Below are positions 44,210 to 53,649 of a stretch of DNA of 64,000 nt, in pieces (position 1 is the stretch's first letter; each line of letters opens with the position of its first letter). The notes under the pieces are model-generated. The model did not search any database. It saw only the letters and a program-made list of their open reading frames with translations, and was not told the DNA's origin. The DNA lies in assembly GCF_004684905.1 (NCBI RefSeq), contig NZ_SRJC01000006.1, positions 83,501 through 147,500 of the forward strand, read 5' to 3'. The stretch comes from Halobacillus salinus (GTDB taxonomy: Bacteria > Bacillota > Bacilli > Bacillales > Halobacillaceae). The position numbers were made by a program, and so were the translations under genes.

Positions 44210-45151
44210 CTAGCTTTTACTATTTGAAAAGTGCGAATACCACAAGTATCCACTATGCCCTAATAGGTTTTTGGGTAATAGATTCATTACTTCTTCATTT
44301 AGTCCTACCTCTTTAAATTTTTGATAAGAAACAAACAAGTCTTTATAGGGGGGTGCTAAAGACTCATAATTTCGATCAAGTACCTCCTGATGATCAACAT
44401 TAATAAAAGTCGATGTTTTTACTTTGTCATATTTATTGATTGTATCTTTTATACTGCTTATATTGTTTTCATCTACAATTCTTTGTACTTTATCAAAATG
44501 TTTGGTGTATAAATGAAGTGAATCAGTAAAATGTTTTTGTTTGCCCACTTTAAATCCTGTTTTAGAAGCAAGAAAACATTGTAATAAGTAAAAAACAACT
44601 ACATTGTATGGGACACCAAGATAAAGATCATTTGAACGATTAACAACAGTCATATCTAAAGAATCATCTCTAACTTTTAACATTATTGAAATGTTACAGG
44701 GTATATCTTTTGAGAGACTCCCTAAATCACTAGCACTCCACATTGAAAGAACAACTCTTCTTGTGTCACTATACTTGGTTAGATTTTCAATAGCTTTGTC
44801 AATTTGATCTACTCCATGAAATTTCCTTAATCTATGTCCATATGCTCCGTTCAATGTTTCTCCATCATCAGAGTATTGGAAATAATTTCTGATAAAATAA
44901 TTGAGCGGTTCTAACATATTAGAACCTTCAATTAACCAAGAAAACTCCGTCAAGGCAAAGAAAGGGTTAAAAGCCCTCCCTCTCAATATCGGAATCCTAA
45001 ATTCATCTTGGGGGGATATCTCGAAAAAAGCTGTCCCTAAATCTTTGACCAGACCATTTCTTGAGGATGTTATACCTTCTTCGGAGTTAGTAGCTAGATG
45101 CAACAACTTGTAATAAACTATTGAAAAATTACTTCCATCTACCGTTATCAA
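44210..45151 (-). CDS. Thymidylate-synthase-fold protein (TS-like A)
   Basis: 313 residues with the thymidylate synthase layout in order: Arg in SSRNGLVKDLG, EFSWLIEGSN, NGAYGHRLR, the double Arg RRVVLSMWSASD, the catalytic Cys152 in DIPCNISI, NRSNDLYLGVPYNVV and the nucleotide contact DSLHLYTKH. All residues needed for a pyrimidine nucleotide C5 reaction appear to be present, but the sequence is far from ThyA: the RS-C-D motif reads RSND, and PPCH reads IPCN. It could methylate or hydroxymethylate a pyrimidine nucleotide, or make a modified base. It is the last gene of the operon, 21 bases after the PPTase gene. The region is visibly richer in AT than its flanks. Confidence 0.75.
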   Translation of the reverse strand: MITVDGSNFSIVYYKLLHLATNSEEGITSSRNGLVKDLGTAFFEISPQDEFRIPILRGRAFNPFFALTEFSWLIEGSNMLEPLNYFIRNYFQYSDDGETLNGAYGHRLRKFHGVDQIDKAIENLTKYSDTRRVVLSMWSASDLGSLSKDIPCNISIMLKVRDDSLDMTVVNRSNDLYLGVPYNVVVFYLLQCFLASKTGFKVGKQKHFTDSLHLYTKHFDKVQRIVDENNISSIKDTINKYDKVKTSTFINVDHQEVLDRNYESLAPPYKDLFVSYQKFKEVGLNEEVMNLLPKNLLGHSGYLWYSHFSNSKS

Positions 45152-45172
45152 TTAAAATCCCCCTTTTCAAAA

Positions 45173-45859
45173 TTAATTCTCACCGATAAGTGCTACACAT
45201 AAGACGTACCTGCCACACTTCTCCCAGTACCCCACCCCATGTACACACTCAGCGTAATAATAAAACTCTTTTCCTTTAGAGGATGGGAATACCTTAATAT
45301 TTTCAATGTTTTCTGGTTGGTTAATCTTCTTTGACAATGACTTATAGCTCGCTTCTTTACATGCCCAGGCTACTGTTAAGATTGTATCTTTATCTTCATG
45401 GGATAAAGACTTAAACCATGATTCTTTTTCTCTCTCAAGTAAGTAGTATTTTGCGAAATTAGGGTGTCTACTTCTTATCTTCTCAATATCACATCCAATC
45501 CCGGGGACTCCTCGACTACTACAAGAAAAACCTATAGAATCGCAGTGAGATATTGAAAAGGCAATATTATTTTGTTTGCCTCCAGAAGAATATGGCACAC
45601 CATTCTTGTCATTATGAATTTCTATTTGAATAATGTCATCAGCATTTATATCTAGACATTTCCCTATTGCATACTTTGCCGTTACCCTCCCTACAACCCA
45701 ATCTTCACCATTTCTAAAGTGTCTTTTTTGGTTGTTCCACAATAATAGCTCCTGTTTATTTAATAAATGAAGATCACATTCAGTAAAACGTTTAATCACT
45801 ATATTTATCCAAGAATTATTTAAAAAAACACTTTCCCTTGTAAAATCCTTATACATCAA
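45173..45859 (-). CDS. 4'-phosphopantetheinyl transferase, Sfp type
   Basis: 228 residues with all Sfp-family motifs: FSISHCDSIGF, GIGCDIEKIR (Mg site) and WACKEASYKSL. It transfers phosphopantetheine from CoA to the active Ser of a carrier protein; the probable partner is the carrier protein at 48594 in the same operon. It overlaps the upstream TS-like B gene by 11 bases, a sign of coupled translation. The length is that of Sfp (224), so it may accept other carriers too. Confidence 0.9.
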   Translation of the reverse strand: MMYKDFTRESVFLNNSWINIVIKRFTECDLHLLNKQELLLWNNQKRHFRNGEDWVVGRVTAKYAIGKCLDINADDIIQIEIHNDKNGVPYSSGGKQNNIAFSISHCDSIGFSCSSRGVPGIGCDIEKIRSRHPNFAKYYLLEREKESWFKSLSHEDKDTILTVAWACKEASYKSLSKKINQPENIENIKVFPSSKGKEFYYYAECVHGVGYWEKCGRYVLCVALIGEN

Positions 45860-46610
45860 AATCTAATTCCACTTGTTCTTGATTATTACAAATGCTCATC
45901 ATTTTATCGTAGTTAGATTTCGGTTTTATTGGGCCTAATGCTGCATGCGTTGCAATACATGTGAGTTTGCCTATACCGTATCCTGACTCCCTTGCTATAA
46001 AACCTAACAATCGTCCAAGACCCAAGTAATTTCCATATGCTTTTTGTACAAAGTACTGGTTCCTATATATAGCAGTTAAATCAATTAGATTTTCTCTAAC
46101 CTTTATACTTATGAAGCTCATACAAGGAAAACCCATCTGATTATTACAGTCAAGCTCTGGATCATATATTGACATTTCGTACATTACTCTTATACCTCTA
46201 CCATTTTGTTTCTCTCGTGCTAGTTTGAAAATAGTATGTTCAACTTGATTAAAGGATTTATTGCTTGCATAATCCCATTCTATTAATCTTCCAAAATATG
46301 TACCTTTGTTATTTTCCGGAACTTTCCTTAAAATTGGATAAACTCTTGAAAATCTTTCGTAAAAGTTATGCCTATCCTGACTCTTTTCATACATCCCTAA
46401 AGGGAATATTGTGTTAGAAACTGTCTCTACAGTTTGATCGCCCATACTATAAAGTAACTTATTAAAGTTATTACGGGTGTGAACATCATCTGAAGTTGGA
46501 TTCTCTACCTCGACTACTAAGTTATAATCTTCTTTATCGTTTGCAACCAAATGATTAATTGCTTTCTTCCAAGCATCGGATACACATACACCATTAATTA
46601 TAGTATTCAA
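45849..46610 (-). CDS. Divergent thymidylate-synthase-like protein (TS-like B)
   Basis: 253 residues. A weak TS pattern is visible: TIFPLGMYE early, GTYFGRLIEW, then a probable catalytic Cys163 in MGFPCMSFISIKV followed by LIDLTAIYRNQYFVQKAYGNYLGLGRLLGFIA, in the place of the RSxDxxLGxPFN region, and LTCIATHAAL in the place of the HxYxNH motif. The Asn and double Arg that read the pyrimidine are not clear, so activity or substrate may differ from TS-like A. It lies two bases after the peptidase gene and overlaps the PPTase gene. The assignment to the TS fold is inference from the motif order. Confidence 0.6.
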   Translation of the reverse strand: MNTIINGVCVSDAWKKAINHLVANDKEDYNLVVEVENPTSDDVHTRNNFNKLLYSMGDQTVETVSNTIFPLGMYEKSQDRHNFYERFSRVYPILRKVPENNKGTYFGRLIEWDYASNKSFNQVEHTIFKLAREKQNGRGIRVMYEMSIYDPELDCNNQMGFPCMSFISIKVRENLIDLTAIYRNQYFVQKAYGNYLGLGRLLGFIARESGYGIGKLTCIATHAALGPIKPKSNYDKMMSICNNQEQVELDFDV

Positions 46611-46612
46611 GA

Positions 46613-47290
46613 TTATGCCCCCTTAGGTAAAAACCAAGCTCCAAGATTATATTTCATAAAATATTCATAGGATAGATAGGCATAACCATCATCCCCCCAA
46701 CTTGATCCCCAGCTATTCCTTATAATAAAGAACTTTTTACCATCGTTTTTCTCACCATAACCCACAATTAACACTGCATGTAAACCTTCCATAGAATCAG
46801 CTTGTGGTACATCTATAAGATAATCATTGGCCTCGTTCGCCATCCAAAAAGTGGGCTGAACTGATACACCAGTAATTACAGCTCTTTCTTTTCCTAAATG
46901 CAACTCTATCTCACTTACATCAGGTCTAATAGAATCATAGTTACATATCTTTCTATTAGATGCATCTTTTAGAATAATAGGCTCTATACTACTTAATTTC
47001 ATAGGTTTTTGTGCATAAGCATCATAAGGTAATAAAGTATTTGTAGTCTGCCCCCACGTTTTTATGGATTGGAAAGCACTTGGAATACTGACCCCGCTAT
47101 TATCATTACTACCATGCACATGTTTAGCACATGAAAATAGAAATTCTTCAGAAAGTTTCTCTAGAGAATCCCTGTGTTGCTCATGGCATCCAGTTACTGC
47201 AAATGCAGTACATGTCCCCCGACTCCCTTGATCTCTTACCTCTGTAAAATTTCCTCGTAAATCAATTTTAAAATTGTATTTTTTCGTCAT
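46613..47290 (-). CDS. Cytoplasmic papain-like (C1) cysteine peptidase
   Basis: 225 residues. Gln21 and Cys27 in RDQGSRGTCTAFAV (oxyanion hole and nucleophile), LSEEFLFSCA, His171 in GLHAVLIVGYG and Asn192 in IIRNSWGSSWGDDGYAYL make a complete papain-type site. There is neither a signal peptide nor the usual inhibitory propeptide, so the mature-length enzyme would be made inside the cell. The upstream gene carries a chagasin-like domain, a known type of C1 inhibitor, which could keep it in check. The target is unknown. It is in the middle of the operon, 11 bases after the metallopeptidase gene. Confidence 0.88.
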   Translation of the reverse strand: MTKKYNFKIDLRGNFTEVRDQGSRGTCTAFAVTGCHEQHRDSLEKLSEEFLFSCAKHVHGSNDNSGVSIPSAFQSIKTWGQTTNTLLPYDAYAQKPMKLSSIEPIILKDASNRKICNYDSIRPDVSEIELHLGKERAVITGVSVQPTFWMANEANDYLIDVPQADSMEGLHAVLIVGYGEKNDGKKFFIIRNSWGSSWGDDGYAYLSYEYFMKYNLGAWFLPKGA

Positions 47291-47301
47291 AACGAACCCC
47301 T

Positions 47302-48273
47302 TTATGCTGTCAGTTGCTCTATACTTATTCCATATCTTTTGACTTGAGTAATAATGTTCAAGTGAAAATACCCTAGAGATTCAGATTTTGGCATCCAAGG
47401 TCGTCTATGGGATAAATCTAAATTAATTTTATCTTCTTCGTTTAATATTTTAATAACAATCCTGCGTACTCCAGTTACCCCAAACTGGCTGAGGTCTGCA
47501 TTTTCAGAGTTCCAATAATTAGATATGTTTTTTGATTCAGGGATGTTTGTCCATTTATAACCTGTGCTTGGGTTTTCTTCTAGATGAACTCTTATCTCGT
47601 CACCTATGGTTGGGTATACCGTAGTATTATTCTCCCTTTCTGATATGTTCCAGATATTATTCCAACTAGTTTGTAAACCTTTATTACCATGGAATTTCTT
47701 GATTTCTGATGGACTTACACTAAGTAATTCTTTATATTTAGATCGAGTAATAAATTTTAGTGAGGCAAGCCTATTAACTGTTGCTTGATAACTTGTGTCC
47801 ATTCTTAAAGAAAGTTCGTAAACTGAATTTGAATTTAACTGATCAGGATTTATAGCAATTCTCTTAAGTACATTATTTATTAATTTTCTTGGCATTAGAA
47901 TACTGGAAGCAAATTCATTGGCGATTTGTTCATTGTCTTCTCTTTTGTAACTGTCAACATTAAACAAATCTGAGGAAGTATCTATACTTGGGGGATCATT
48001 CCTTATAAAATGGCAAAGCTCATGAGCAGCAGTGTACCTCTGCCTAGTTAGTGGTAATTCTTTATTTATTAAAACACCAGGTTTCCTATCAGGGGTTTCA
48101 GGAAGAAAAGCTCCAGCTAAGCTGTCTAGTTTCTGAAAATTCAATAATATTTTTTTGTTTTCTATTATACTGAATATATCAATTGGCTCTTCAAAAGTTA
48201 GCTTGTGCTTAGATAAGATTCTACTTGCTTCTATCGTTGCAATCTTTACTGCTTCACTCTTTGAAATACCCAT
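47302..48273 (-). CDS. ImmA/IrrE-type metallopeptidase fused to a chagasin-like inhibitor domain
   Basis: 323 residues. Residues 1-180: IrrE N-terminal fold with HELCH at 84-88 (zinc HExxH) and the third-ligand region EQIANEFASSILMP at 115-128. Residues 215-313: a domain with the three loop marks of chagasin (I42) inhibitors, NPSTGYKW at 234, GVTGVRR at 265 and RPW at 291. Chagasins block papain-like peptidases by these loops. The fusion lies directly between an XRE regulator and a C1 peptidase gene, so the protein may both cleave the regulator and bind the peptidase. I do not know a described fusion of this kind; the chagasin call rests on motifs only. Confidence 0.8.
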   Translation of the reverse strand: MGISKSEAVKIATIEASRILSKHKLTFEEPIDIFSIIENKKILLNFQKLDSLAGAFLPETPDRKPGVLINKELPLTRQRYTAAHELCHFIRNDPPSIDTSSDLFNVDSYKREDNEQIANEFASSILMPRKLINNVLKRIAINPDQLNSNSVYELSLRMDTSYQATVNRLASLKFITRSKYKELLSVSPSEIKKFHGNKGLQTSWNNIWNISERENNTTVYPTIGDEIRVHLEENPSTGYKWTNIPESKNISNYWNSENADLSQFGVTGVRRIVIKILNEEDKINLDLSHRRPWMPKSESLGYFHLNIITQVKRYGISIEQLTA

Positions 48274-48597
48274 TTACTTCTCTCCTTCTTTCATTATTGA
48301 AAGAACACCGGAAAACCTAATTAATTGTTTTTTGTCTTGTTGAGTTAGTTCTGCAGTTGTTCTGGCTAATATCCCCACTTCGAAATTAGTATTAAAGACC
48401 TCATCCCCTTGTAAAAAAAAGGCTCTTGGATGTTTATATAACTGCGCCAACATACCCAATTTTTCTTCATCTGGTACTTGCTTATCACATTCAAAGCCAC
48501 TTAGTGACTTTATAGGTATATTTAAATTATCAGAAACTGTTTCAATGCTGATCCCTAAATATTCCCTAGCGTCTCTCAACCTTTCACCTATACTCAA
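48274..48597 (-). CDS. XRE-family regulator, partner of the metallopeptidase
   Basis: 107 residues with an N-terminal helix-turn-helix of XRE type (IGERLRDAREYLGISIETVS, IPIKSLSGFECDKQVPDEEKL) and a short C-terminal part. XRE-ImmA pairs are common in mobile elements and toxin systems, where the peptidase cleaves the repressor to switch the genes on. The stop is adjacent to the ImmA-like start, and its own start overlaps the carrier-protein stop by 4 bases. It is internal to the operon, so it may control the whole unit. Confidence 0.85.
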   Translation of the reverse strand: MSIGERLRDAREYLGISIETVSDNLNIPIKSLSGFECDKQVPDEEKLGMLAQLYKHPRAFFLQGDEVFNTNFEVGILARTTAELTQQDKKQLIRFSGVLSIMKEGEK

Positions 48598-48860
48598 TTC
48601 AAATCATCTCCCTTCTCCTTCAATAGTTTATCCATTAGTTCACAGAACTCTTTAAAAGAAGATTTCACATTACTATGAATATCTTTAACCTTTACTGTTA
48701 CCCCCAATTCATCTTCAAGAGGTCCAATAATCTCTAAGAAAAAGATTGAGTCCACTTCAGTATCCCCAAATGCATTAACTTCAGTCATTATTCTTTCAGC
48801 ACTATCACCACACCAATCTTCTAGGTAATTTGCTATTTTCTGCATTAAACCTTCCTTCAT
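48594..48860 (-). CDS. Acyl carrier protein
   Basis: 83-88 residues, acidic and helical. The phosphopantetheine Ser is in EVDSIFFLEIIGPLEDELGV, matching the DSL motif and helix 2 of carrier proteins. It is not the fatty-acid ACP, which lies with plsX-fabDG in Bacillaceae and has a different sequence. With the Sfp-type transferase in the same operon it forms a dedicated carrier pair; the acyl or aminoacyl group it carries is unknown, since no adenylating or ketosynthase enzyme is present. Start ATG 48860; an in-frame ATG at 48845 has AAGGA at 7 bases and is equally possible. Confidence 0.85.
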   Translation of the reverse strand: MKEGLMQKIANYLEDWCGDSAERIMTEVNAFGDTEVDSIFFLEIIGPLEDELGVTVKVKDIHSNVKSSFKEFCELMDKLLKEKGDDLN

Positions 48861-48887
48861 TTAATTTCATCCTCTTCCCAAGGTGAT

Positions 48888-49514
48888 TTAAATAATATCT
48901 TCTATAATTTTTAATATATCTTGATGGATTTCATCAGTTGAATTTGATCCATCAACTATTTTAACTCTATTAGTGCTTAAGCTTGCAGAATATAAAAACC
49001 CTTGACGAGCACTCTCCTGAAATTTATGCTCTTCAAGGTCAAATTTGTCAATATCATCCGCCCACCTCTTAGTAATCCTTTCTTTAGCAATTATGGGATC
49101 TATATCTATAAGTATAGTTAAATCTGGCTGTCTATTTTCTGTAGCTAAAACAGTTAGAATATTAATCAAAGGTAGAGGCAAGCCTCTCCCAAACCCTTGA
49201 TAGGCTATCGAACCATCTATTCCCCTATCACTTATGACAAGATTTCCTTGGGCAATATTCGGCTCTACTACTTTTTTTATAGTTTCATGCCTATCAGCTT
49301 CAAACAATAAAAGCTCAGATAAATATTCAGGTTTTACTTCTAAATCTTTCACAAGAATTCCCCTTAACTCTGCCCCCAATTTTGTTCCTCCAGGTTCTTT
49401 TGTAAGGCTTACTTTAAGTCCTTTACTACTTGATAAATACTCTTCTAACATTTGCACCTGTGTCGTTTTACCTGCTCCTCCAATTCCCTCAATTGTAATC
49501 CATTTCCCTCCCAT
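48888..49514 (-). CDS. Thymidylate-kinase-like nucleotide kinase, altered substrate motifs
   Basis: 208 residues of the TMK family: WITIEGIGGAGKTTQ (P-loop), LTKEPGGTKLG, ELLLFEADRHE, VISDRGIDGSIAYQG and a LID with Arg-rich RITKRW. Two places differ from dTMP kinases as I know them: the P-loop acidic residue that holds the sugar 3'-OH (GxDGAGKTT) is Gly, and the DRY motif is DRG. It may phosphorylate a modified pyrimidine nucleotide made by the TS-like enzymes, or have a changed sugar preference. It is the first gene of the operon. Start ATG 49514 follows GGAGG at 8 bases; the longer frame from 49529 includes that site. Confidence 0.82.
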   Translation of the reverse strand: MGGKWITIEGIGGAGKTTQVQMLEEYLSSSKGLKVSLTKEPGGTKLGAELRGILVKDLEVKPEYLSELLLFEADRHETIKKVVEPNIAQGNLVISDRGIDGSIAYQGFGRGLPLPLINILTVLATENRQPDLTILIDIDPIIAKERITKRWADDIDKFDLEEHKFQESARQGFLYSASLSTNRVKIVDGSNSTDEIHQDILKIIEDII

Positions 49515-49606
49515 TAACACAACCTCCATATTTGGAATATAATTCTATTATACATGAATATGATAGGTAAGAATATCCACGTGTCAGAAATTTAAATTAC
49601 ACTAAG

Positions 49607-49645
49607 AAAAAAGACTAAATTATTCAGATAGAATAATTTAGTCTT
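49607..49645. terminator. Bidirectional terminator upstream of the AT-rich operon
   Basis: AAGACTAAATTATT pairs perfectly with AATAATTTAGTCTT, with A and T runs at the ends. It ends the DUF1643 gene on the minus strand just before the tmk-like promoter. Confidence 0.85.
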
Positions 49646-50155
49646 TTAAAACCGAATAGGCGTAATATTAGATTTAACATAAAGTGGATGACGAGGAAAA
49701 CCACTTTTGGTAAGTTCCAAAGTATATAATGGTTTATTCGATTGGTTCTTAAGTAGTTTCAATACCTCTTTGTCTCGATTAAACAAACTTCCTTTAGTTC
49801 CCCATGCCAAAATTACTCTCTCCGACCGTTCTAACGCTTCTTTAATATATTCATCATTTTTATCTCCGATAGGATTTGTTATACCCTTCAGCATTTTAGG
49901 ATTTGGCGTTCTGTAGGCGAACAGATTAACTACCTCCAAGGAACCATACCCCCACTTACAGGCAAAGTTCATGCACCTGCGTAGTGTTGGATCGTCCTCT
50001 TGGCCATCCGCAGTACTGGGATTAAGCATTACAAATAAAACTCTAGGTAAATTTTCATCCCACACGCGCCATAAAGAATATCGGTATTGTTCTCCCTCAT
50101 CTATAATTGCTCCTCTGTAATTCTTAAAAAGAACATTATAAATATCCAATTGCAT
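49646..50155 (-). CDS. DUF1643 protein
   Basis: 169 residues with the DUF1643 pattern: YRYSLWRVWDENLPRVLFV, MLNPSTADGQEDDPTLRRC, WGYGSLEVVNLFAYRTPNP, PIGDKNDEYI and VILAWGTKG. The family is common near phage and restriction genes; its function is unknown. The start at ATG 50155 follows AGAGGGTG; the frame also opens at 50173, but that would absorb the ribosome site. It lies upstream of the AT-rich operon with its own terminator and shares its AT-rich composition, so it probably arrived with it. Confidence 0.85.
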   Translation of the reverse strand: MQLDIYNVLFKNYRGAIIDEGEQYRYSLWRVWDENLPRVLFVMLNPSTADGQEDDPTLRRCMNFACKWGYGSLEVVNLFAYRTPNPKMLKGITNPIGDKNDEYIKEALERSERVILAWGTKGSLFNRDKEVLKLLKNQSNKPLYTLELTKSGFPRHPLYVKSNITPIRF

Positions 50156-50383
50156 ATACATCACCCTCTGCATATTATAAACTTTTATGAAATTCTTTGC
50201 ACATTTTATTACTAATAAGGTTCCAATCCACCGTACACCTAGCTGGAATTTTCAATACTAAATAACTCCATTAATCCACTTAAAATATTATTGGATAAAC
50301 AAGGCTCTAAGTATCCCAAATCGAGTGTTTCATCTAAGAAGTTAAAATGATAGCTGAAGACAGTCAAATAATTTTTTGTGAAA

Positions 50384-50413
50384 ACAAAAAAGATGACGAG
50401 CAATTGCTCGCCA
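50384..50413 (-). terminator. Terminator of groES-groEL
   Basis: GGCGAGCAATTGCTCGTC on the minus strand forms a stem and is followed by ATCTTTTTT. It lies just beyond the groEL stop. The 265-base gap from 50174 holds nothing else visible. Confidence 0.85.
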
Positions 50414-50438
50414 CCTCTTTATAGATCTGGGGAATGAA

Positions 50439-52073
<1,635 letters not shown>

Positions 52074-52124
52074 TTATAATGCCCTCCTCATTAAATATCG
52101 TATCTAAGTAAAGGTTGTCCAGGA

Positions 52125-52409
52125 TTACTGAACAACGGCAAGTACGTCGGATTCGCGGATAATCAAGTATTCAGTTCCTTCATACTTCACTTCTGTACCT
52201 GCGAATTTAGAGTAAATCACGCGGTCGCCTTGAGCGACTTCTAGCGCAACTTTTTCACCGTTATCTGTAATGCGGCCTGTACCTACAGCTACAACTTTAC
52301 CTTCTTGCGGCTTTTCCTTCGCAGAGTCTGGAAGTACGATTCCGCTTGCAGTTGTTTGCTCTTCTTCGATTAGTTCAATAACAATACGATCACCAAGTGG
52401 CTTTAACAA
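52125..52409 (-). CDS. groES: Co-chaperonin GroES
   Basis: 94 residues: [20 protein letters not shown] (mobile loop region follows), [42 protein letters not shown]. The start is TTG 52409, because AGGAGG lies 8 bases before it and the usual 94-residue protein results; the longer frame from GTG 52418 abuts the ribosome site. It caps GroEL. Confidence 0.97.
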   Translation of the reverse strand: MLKPLGDRIVIELIEEEQTTASGIVLPDSAKEKPQEGKVVAVGTGRITDNGEKVALEVAQGDRVIYSKFAGTEVKYEGTEYLIIRESDVLAVVQ

Positions 52410-52455
52410 TTCGAGCACCCTCCTTGATAAGGTTCATTCAAATTTTTGTCGGTTA

Positions 52456-52482
52456 TTAGCACTCGTTGTATGAGAGTGCTAA
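52456..52482. promoter_or_regulatory. CIRCE element (HrcA operator)
   Basis: TTAGCACTC, nine bases, GAGTGCTAA: a perfect match to CIRCE. It lies 46 bases before the groES start and mediates heat-shock control through HrcA. Confidence 0.98.
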
Positions 52483-52670
52483 CACAATTCTTATCATAAT
52501 GAATTCGCTGTCCATTTTCAAGTCATAACTACACAATTTCTCACACTTTTTTTCGACAAAAAAACCGCCCCAACCCTATTCCGTGATGGTGGGTCGGAAA
52601 CTGTGATAAAATACAGGAAGTATGAATAAATAACGATATCCCGTTCTTTAAATAAAAGGAGTTATGTAGC

Positions 52671-53381
52671 ATGCCCAGACGTTATTGGTACATTATCATC
52701 ACCTACATCGTTGCCCAACTCTCCGGCATCATCGGCTACCCGATGTTAATGCTTGGAGGACTTGGTCAGAACGATGCGATTGCGGTTTGGTCCGTGATCA
52801 GCTTCACCATTGCGACGATCCTCATTCTCTACTTTTTGAAAAATGAAATGAAACAGCTCGAGTACCGGGATGAGCGTTCCAGTGTCGGTGCGATTATACT
52901 CTGGTCGATCGCCGGTGTATTCCTAGCCTTGTTCGCCCAAGGAATCGCCGCTGCCATCGAAACGAACCTACTCGGCGTACCGATGGGGTCGGAGAACACG
53001 ATGGACTTGATGCGCATCGCGCGTGAATCACCGCTGTTCATCCTATTACCCGTTGTCTTCGCGCCGATCACGGAAGAGATCATTTTCCGTAAGATCATCT
53101 TCGGCAGTATTTATAAGAAGACGAACTTCTGGGTAGCAGTCATCGTGTCCGCTCTCGTATTCGGTGCGTTCCACTTCGATTTCACCCATATGCTAGTGTA
53201 CTTCTCCATGGGCGTCGTCTTCGCCTTCCTATACGTCAAAACTCGTTCGATTATTACACCAATCGTGGCGCATATGGCAATGAACTCGTTCGTTGTCGTG
53301 ACACAGTACTTCGTGGATGAAGAACAGATCAGACGCATGCAGGAACAACTGGAGACCATCTTTATTGGAGGATTTTTATAA
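52671..53381 (+). CDS. ydiL: CPBP-family intramembrane metalloprotease, YdiL-like
   Basis: 236 residues, about seven hydrophobic segments. The CPBP (Abi) motifs are EEIIFRKIIFG, FGAFHFD and PIVAHMAMNS, the Glu and His residues of the intramembrane protease site. B. subtilis has ydiL at this place beside groES. The natural substrate is not known to me. GGAGTTATG lies before ATG 52671. Followed closely by ydiK, with overlapping ribosome site. Confidence 0.88.
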   Translation: MPRRYWYIIITYIVAQLSGIIGYPMLMLGGLGQNDAIAVWSVISFTIATILILYFLKNEMKQLEYRDERSSVGAIILWSIAGVFLALFAQGIAAAIETNLLGVPMGSENTMDLMRIARESPLFILLPVVFAPITEEIIFRKIIFGSIYKKTNFWVAVIVSALVFGAFHFDFTHMLVYFSMGVVFAFLYVKTRSIITPIVAHMAMNSFVVVTQYFVDEEQIRRMQEQLETIFIGGFL

Positions 53382-53382
53382 T

Positions 53383-53592
53383 ATGAGAACATCACCTTTG
53401 TTCATGGCGTTCCTTTACTTCGGCATGGGGATTGCGTTCACCTACATCGCATCCCAGGCCGCGGTGGAAACGATCTGGAACGCAACAACGATCGTGCTTG
53501 CGGTGTTGGCGACGTTCAATATCGCGGTATCGATCCGTTTGACCAGACTCCATATGAAACTAAGTCAGCAGAAGAATGATAAGAAGAAATAG
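53383..53592 (+). CDS. ydiK: Small membrane protein, YdiK/DUF4305
   Basis: 69 residues, two membrane helices (FMAFLYFGMGIAFTYIASQA and ATTIVLAVLATFNIAVSIRL), a basic tail. B. subtilis YdiK (63 residues) lies at the same place. The start is ATG 53383, one base after the ydiL stop, with GGAGG within ydiL; the longer frame from 53317 runs into ydiL. Function unknown. Confidence 0.85.
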   Translation: MRTSPLFMAFLYFGMGIAFTYIASQAAVETIWNATTIVLAVLATFNIAVSIRLTRLHMKLSQQKNDKKK

Positions 53593-53625
53593 AAGCACGG
53601 AGGTTGATAGCCTCCGTGCTTTTTG
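53593..53625 (+). terminator. Terminator after ydiL-ydiK
   Basis: AAGCACGGAGG pairs with CCTCCGTGCTT across seven bases and is followed by five T residues. Confidence 0.88.
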
Positions 53626-53649
53626 TATGTTTGAAGGGAGACGGTTGGC

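Noticed and set aside
43843..50438. Integrase, tRNA or direct repeats marking the AT-rich island as an integrated element
   Set aside because: I looked for an integrase, a tRNA gene and long direct repeats at both ends and saw none; transfer is inferred from composition and gene content only.
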